Shown: in pieces, positions 63,353 to 64,000 of the stretch
Layout: each line of letters starts with the position of its first letter
How positions within the stretch are numbered: the first letter of the stretch is position 1
NCBI GenBank assembly: GCA_030544235.1
Contig: CM060470.1
Span: 10,937,356-11,001,355 of the forward strand
DNA: 64,000 nucleotides
Origin: Lepturacanthus savala
Taxonomy: Eukaryota > Chordata > Actinopteri > Scombriformes > Trichiuridae
Direction: 5' to 3'
The notes under the pieces: model-generated
Seen by the model: only the letters and a program-made list of their open reading frames with translations
Told to the model about the DNA's origin: nothing
Database searches by the model: none
Position numbers and translations under genes: made by a program

Positions 63353-63952
63353 TGGACAGAAAGCGACCAGGAAGGGATGTTGTGTTCTTGTTGGATGGAT
63401 CTGATGGTACTAGAACTGGATTCCCAGCAATGCGAGACTTTGTCCAAAAAGTAGTAGAAACACTCAGTGTGGATGACAACAAGGACCGTGTCTCTGTGGT
63501 TCAGTACAGCAGAGAGCCAGCTGTCCACTTCTATTTGAACACATATACGACAAAGGGCGAGATCCTTGCCACTGTTACAGGTTTGAGGCACAAAGGTGGA
63601 AGACCCCTCAACACTGGAGCAGCTCTTCAGTACTTGAGGGATAATGTCTTCATGGCCTCTGCCGGAAGCAGGCGTCTGGAAGGAGTCCCACAGGTCCTGA
63701 TATTGTTAAGTGGCGGAAAGTCTTTTGACAGTGTCGACGCACCAGCTTCTGCTCTCAAACAGCTGGGAGTCTTGACCTTTGCAATTGGAACCAGCAGCTC
63801 TGATAGCAAAGAACTGCAGAAGATATCCCATGACCCCAGTTATGCTCTATCTGTGTCTGAATTCAATGACCTTCCCAGCGTCCAACAACAACTTCAGTCT
63901 TCGGTGGAGACTGTGGTTGCTGACGTCACCCCAGAATTACCAACTCTACCCG
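63353..63952 (+). CDS. col6a3: array exon A23, vWA (last complete exon in the window)
   Basis: T101M as in A22. Its donor is intact and 48 bases of the normal A-to-B intron follow before the window ends, so the array clearly continues. Confidence 0.93.
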
Positions 63953-64000
63953 GTATGTTAGCAAACACAACCTCTTACTAGTTTGAAAGGTTTACTGACC

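Larger units (their letters stand above)
2450..64000 (+). other. col6a3: col6a3 gene, 5' part (collagen VI alpha-3), continues past the window
   Basis: Gene-level entry. A non-coding first exon, a leader exon and a long series of one-domain vWA exons lie on the plus strand in one consistent splice phase. That is the known architecture of the N-terminal half of COL6A3, whose product joins alpha-1 and alpha-2 in the secreted microfibrillar collagen VI of the extracellular matrix. The leader and first two vWA domains resemble human COL6A3 (signal peptide, N10, N9), as judged from memory of that protein. The collagen helix, the C-terminal vWA domains and the Kunitz end are outside the window. COL6A4/5/6 relatives have fewer N-terminal vWA domains and a different leader, so they fit less well. 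The 5' end coordinate is approximate. Confidence 0.82.
25411..64000 (+). repeat. col6a3: tandem array of a two-exon vWA unit (about 1,720 bp), right end not reached
   Basis: Unit: exon A (600 bp), 286-292 bp intron, exon B (594 bp), 235 bp intron. Starts of successive A exons are 1,715 (twice), then 1,720-1,721 bp apart, once 1,711. There are 23 A and 22 B exons. A consensus: VDRKRPGRDVVFLLDGSDG at residues 1-19, HKGGRPLNTG at 80-89, LLSGGKS at 118-124, linker TPELPTLPG at 193-201, donor GTATGT. B consensus: VDTDKKDIVFLLDGSDG at 1-17, HKGGRPLNTG at 78-87, LLNGGRS at 116-122, linker KAKPMPPTVTG, donor GTAAGA. A and B are about three quarters identical in protein. Neither has Cys or Trp. Loop 1 D-G-S-D-G and loop 3 S/N-G-G lack MIDAS ligands. 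Residue numbers in the exon entries below count from the split Val codon as 1. Confidence 0.97.

Noticed and set aside
25541..63809. Minus-strand frames of 60-93 codons repeated in every unit
   Set aside because: They are antisense shadows of the conserved vWA exons, repeating because the unit repeats. No minus-strand splice or domain evidence.
25502..63981. Each open frame of about 217 or 229 codons in the array as a separate small gene with its own Met
   Set aside because: The apparent N-termini (MSQFVYPL and MFHFLSSCLFP) are intron sequence running into acceptors (CCCCTAG, TTTTCCCAG), and the ends run past GTATGT or GTAAGA donors. In A13 and A16 the Met is missing with no effect on the exon.
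25411..64000. CRISPR array or non-coding satellite
   Set aside because: The 1.72 kb period, strict exon-intron grammar and open vWA frames are incompatible with CRISPR or a plain satellite.
25411..64000. Pure assembly artefact
   Set aside because: Copies carry many private and shared variants in an ordered pattern, which simple duplication of one contig would not give. The exact copy number may still be wrong.

Overview
The window is vertebrate nuclear DNA, most likely from a teleost fish. It holds the 5' part of one plus-strand gene, which I read as col6a3 (collagen VI alpha-3 chain). The basis is the exon grammar: a non-coding first exon, a small signal-peptide exon whose product (MRGHRLLPLCTLLVV...) resembles the human COL6A3 leader, then one exon per von Willebrand factor A (vWA) domain. 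Every coding exon after the leader is phase 1-1 with GT-AG borders. The first two vWA exons resemble human domains N10 and N9. Neither the triple helix nor the 3' end of the gene is in the window.

Layout. 1-2449: upstream DNA with no supportable gene. About 2450-2718: predicted 5' UTR exon, then a 7.3 kb first intron. 10046-10151: signal-peptide exon. 10579-25286: fourteen vWA exons (exons 3-16). The first few are separated by 0.9-1.6 kb introns, and from exon 6 on the introns are much shorter. Exon 12 (21809-22362) is decayed, with two frameshifts and a stop. The other thirteen are open.

25527-64000: a tandem array that fills 60% of the window and runs off its right edge. The repeat is a two-exon unit of about 1,720 bp: exon A (600 bp), intron (286-292 bp), exon B (594 bp), intron (235 bp). 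I count 23 A exons and 22 B exons. All 45 are open, all have intact splice sites, and introns are as conserved as exons. Adjacent copies share private variants. A three-unit block (5,160 bp) has itself been duplicated. These are signs of recent unequal crossing-over.

Working together: because each module is phase 1-1, exons can be added, lost or skipped without breaking the frame. Splicing all intact exons in the window would give about 11,570 residues with 58 vWA modules (13 single plus 45 array), before any collagen helix. Human COL6A3 has ten N-terminal vWA domains in a chain of about 3,200 residues. If transcribed and spliced, this would be a megadalton-scale matrix chain with an enormous N-terminal string of cysteine-free vWA beads. 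The array is the most unusual thing here. Whether it is expressed in full, and whether its copy number varies, cannot be told from sequence alone.
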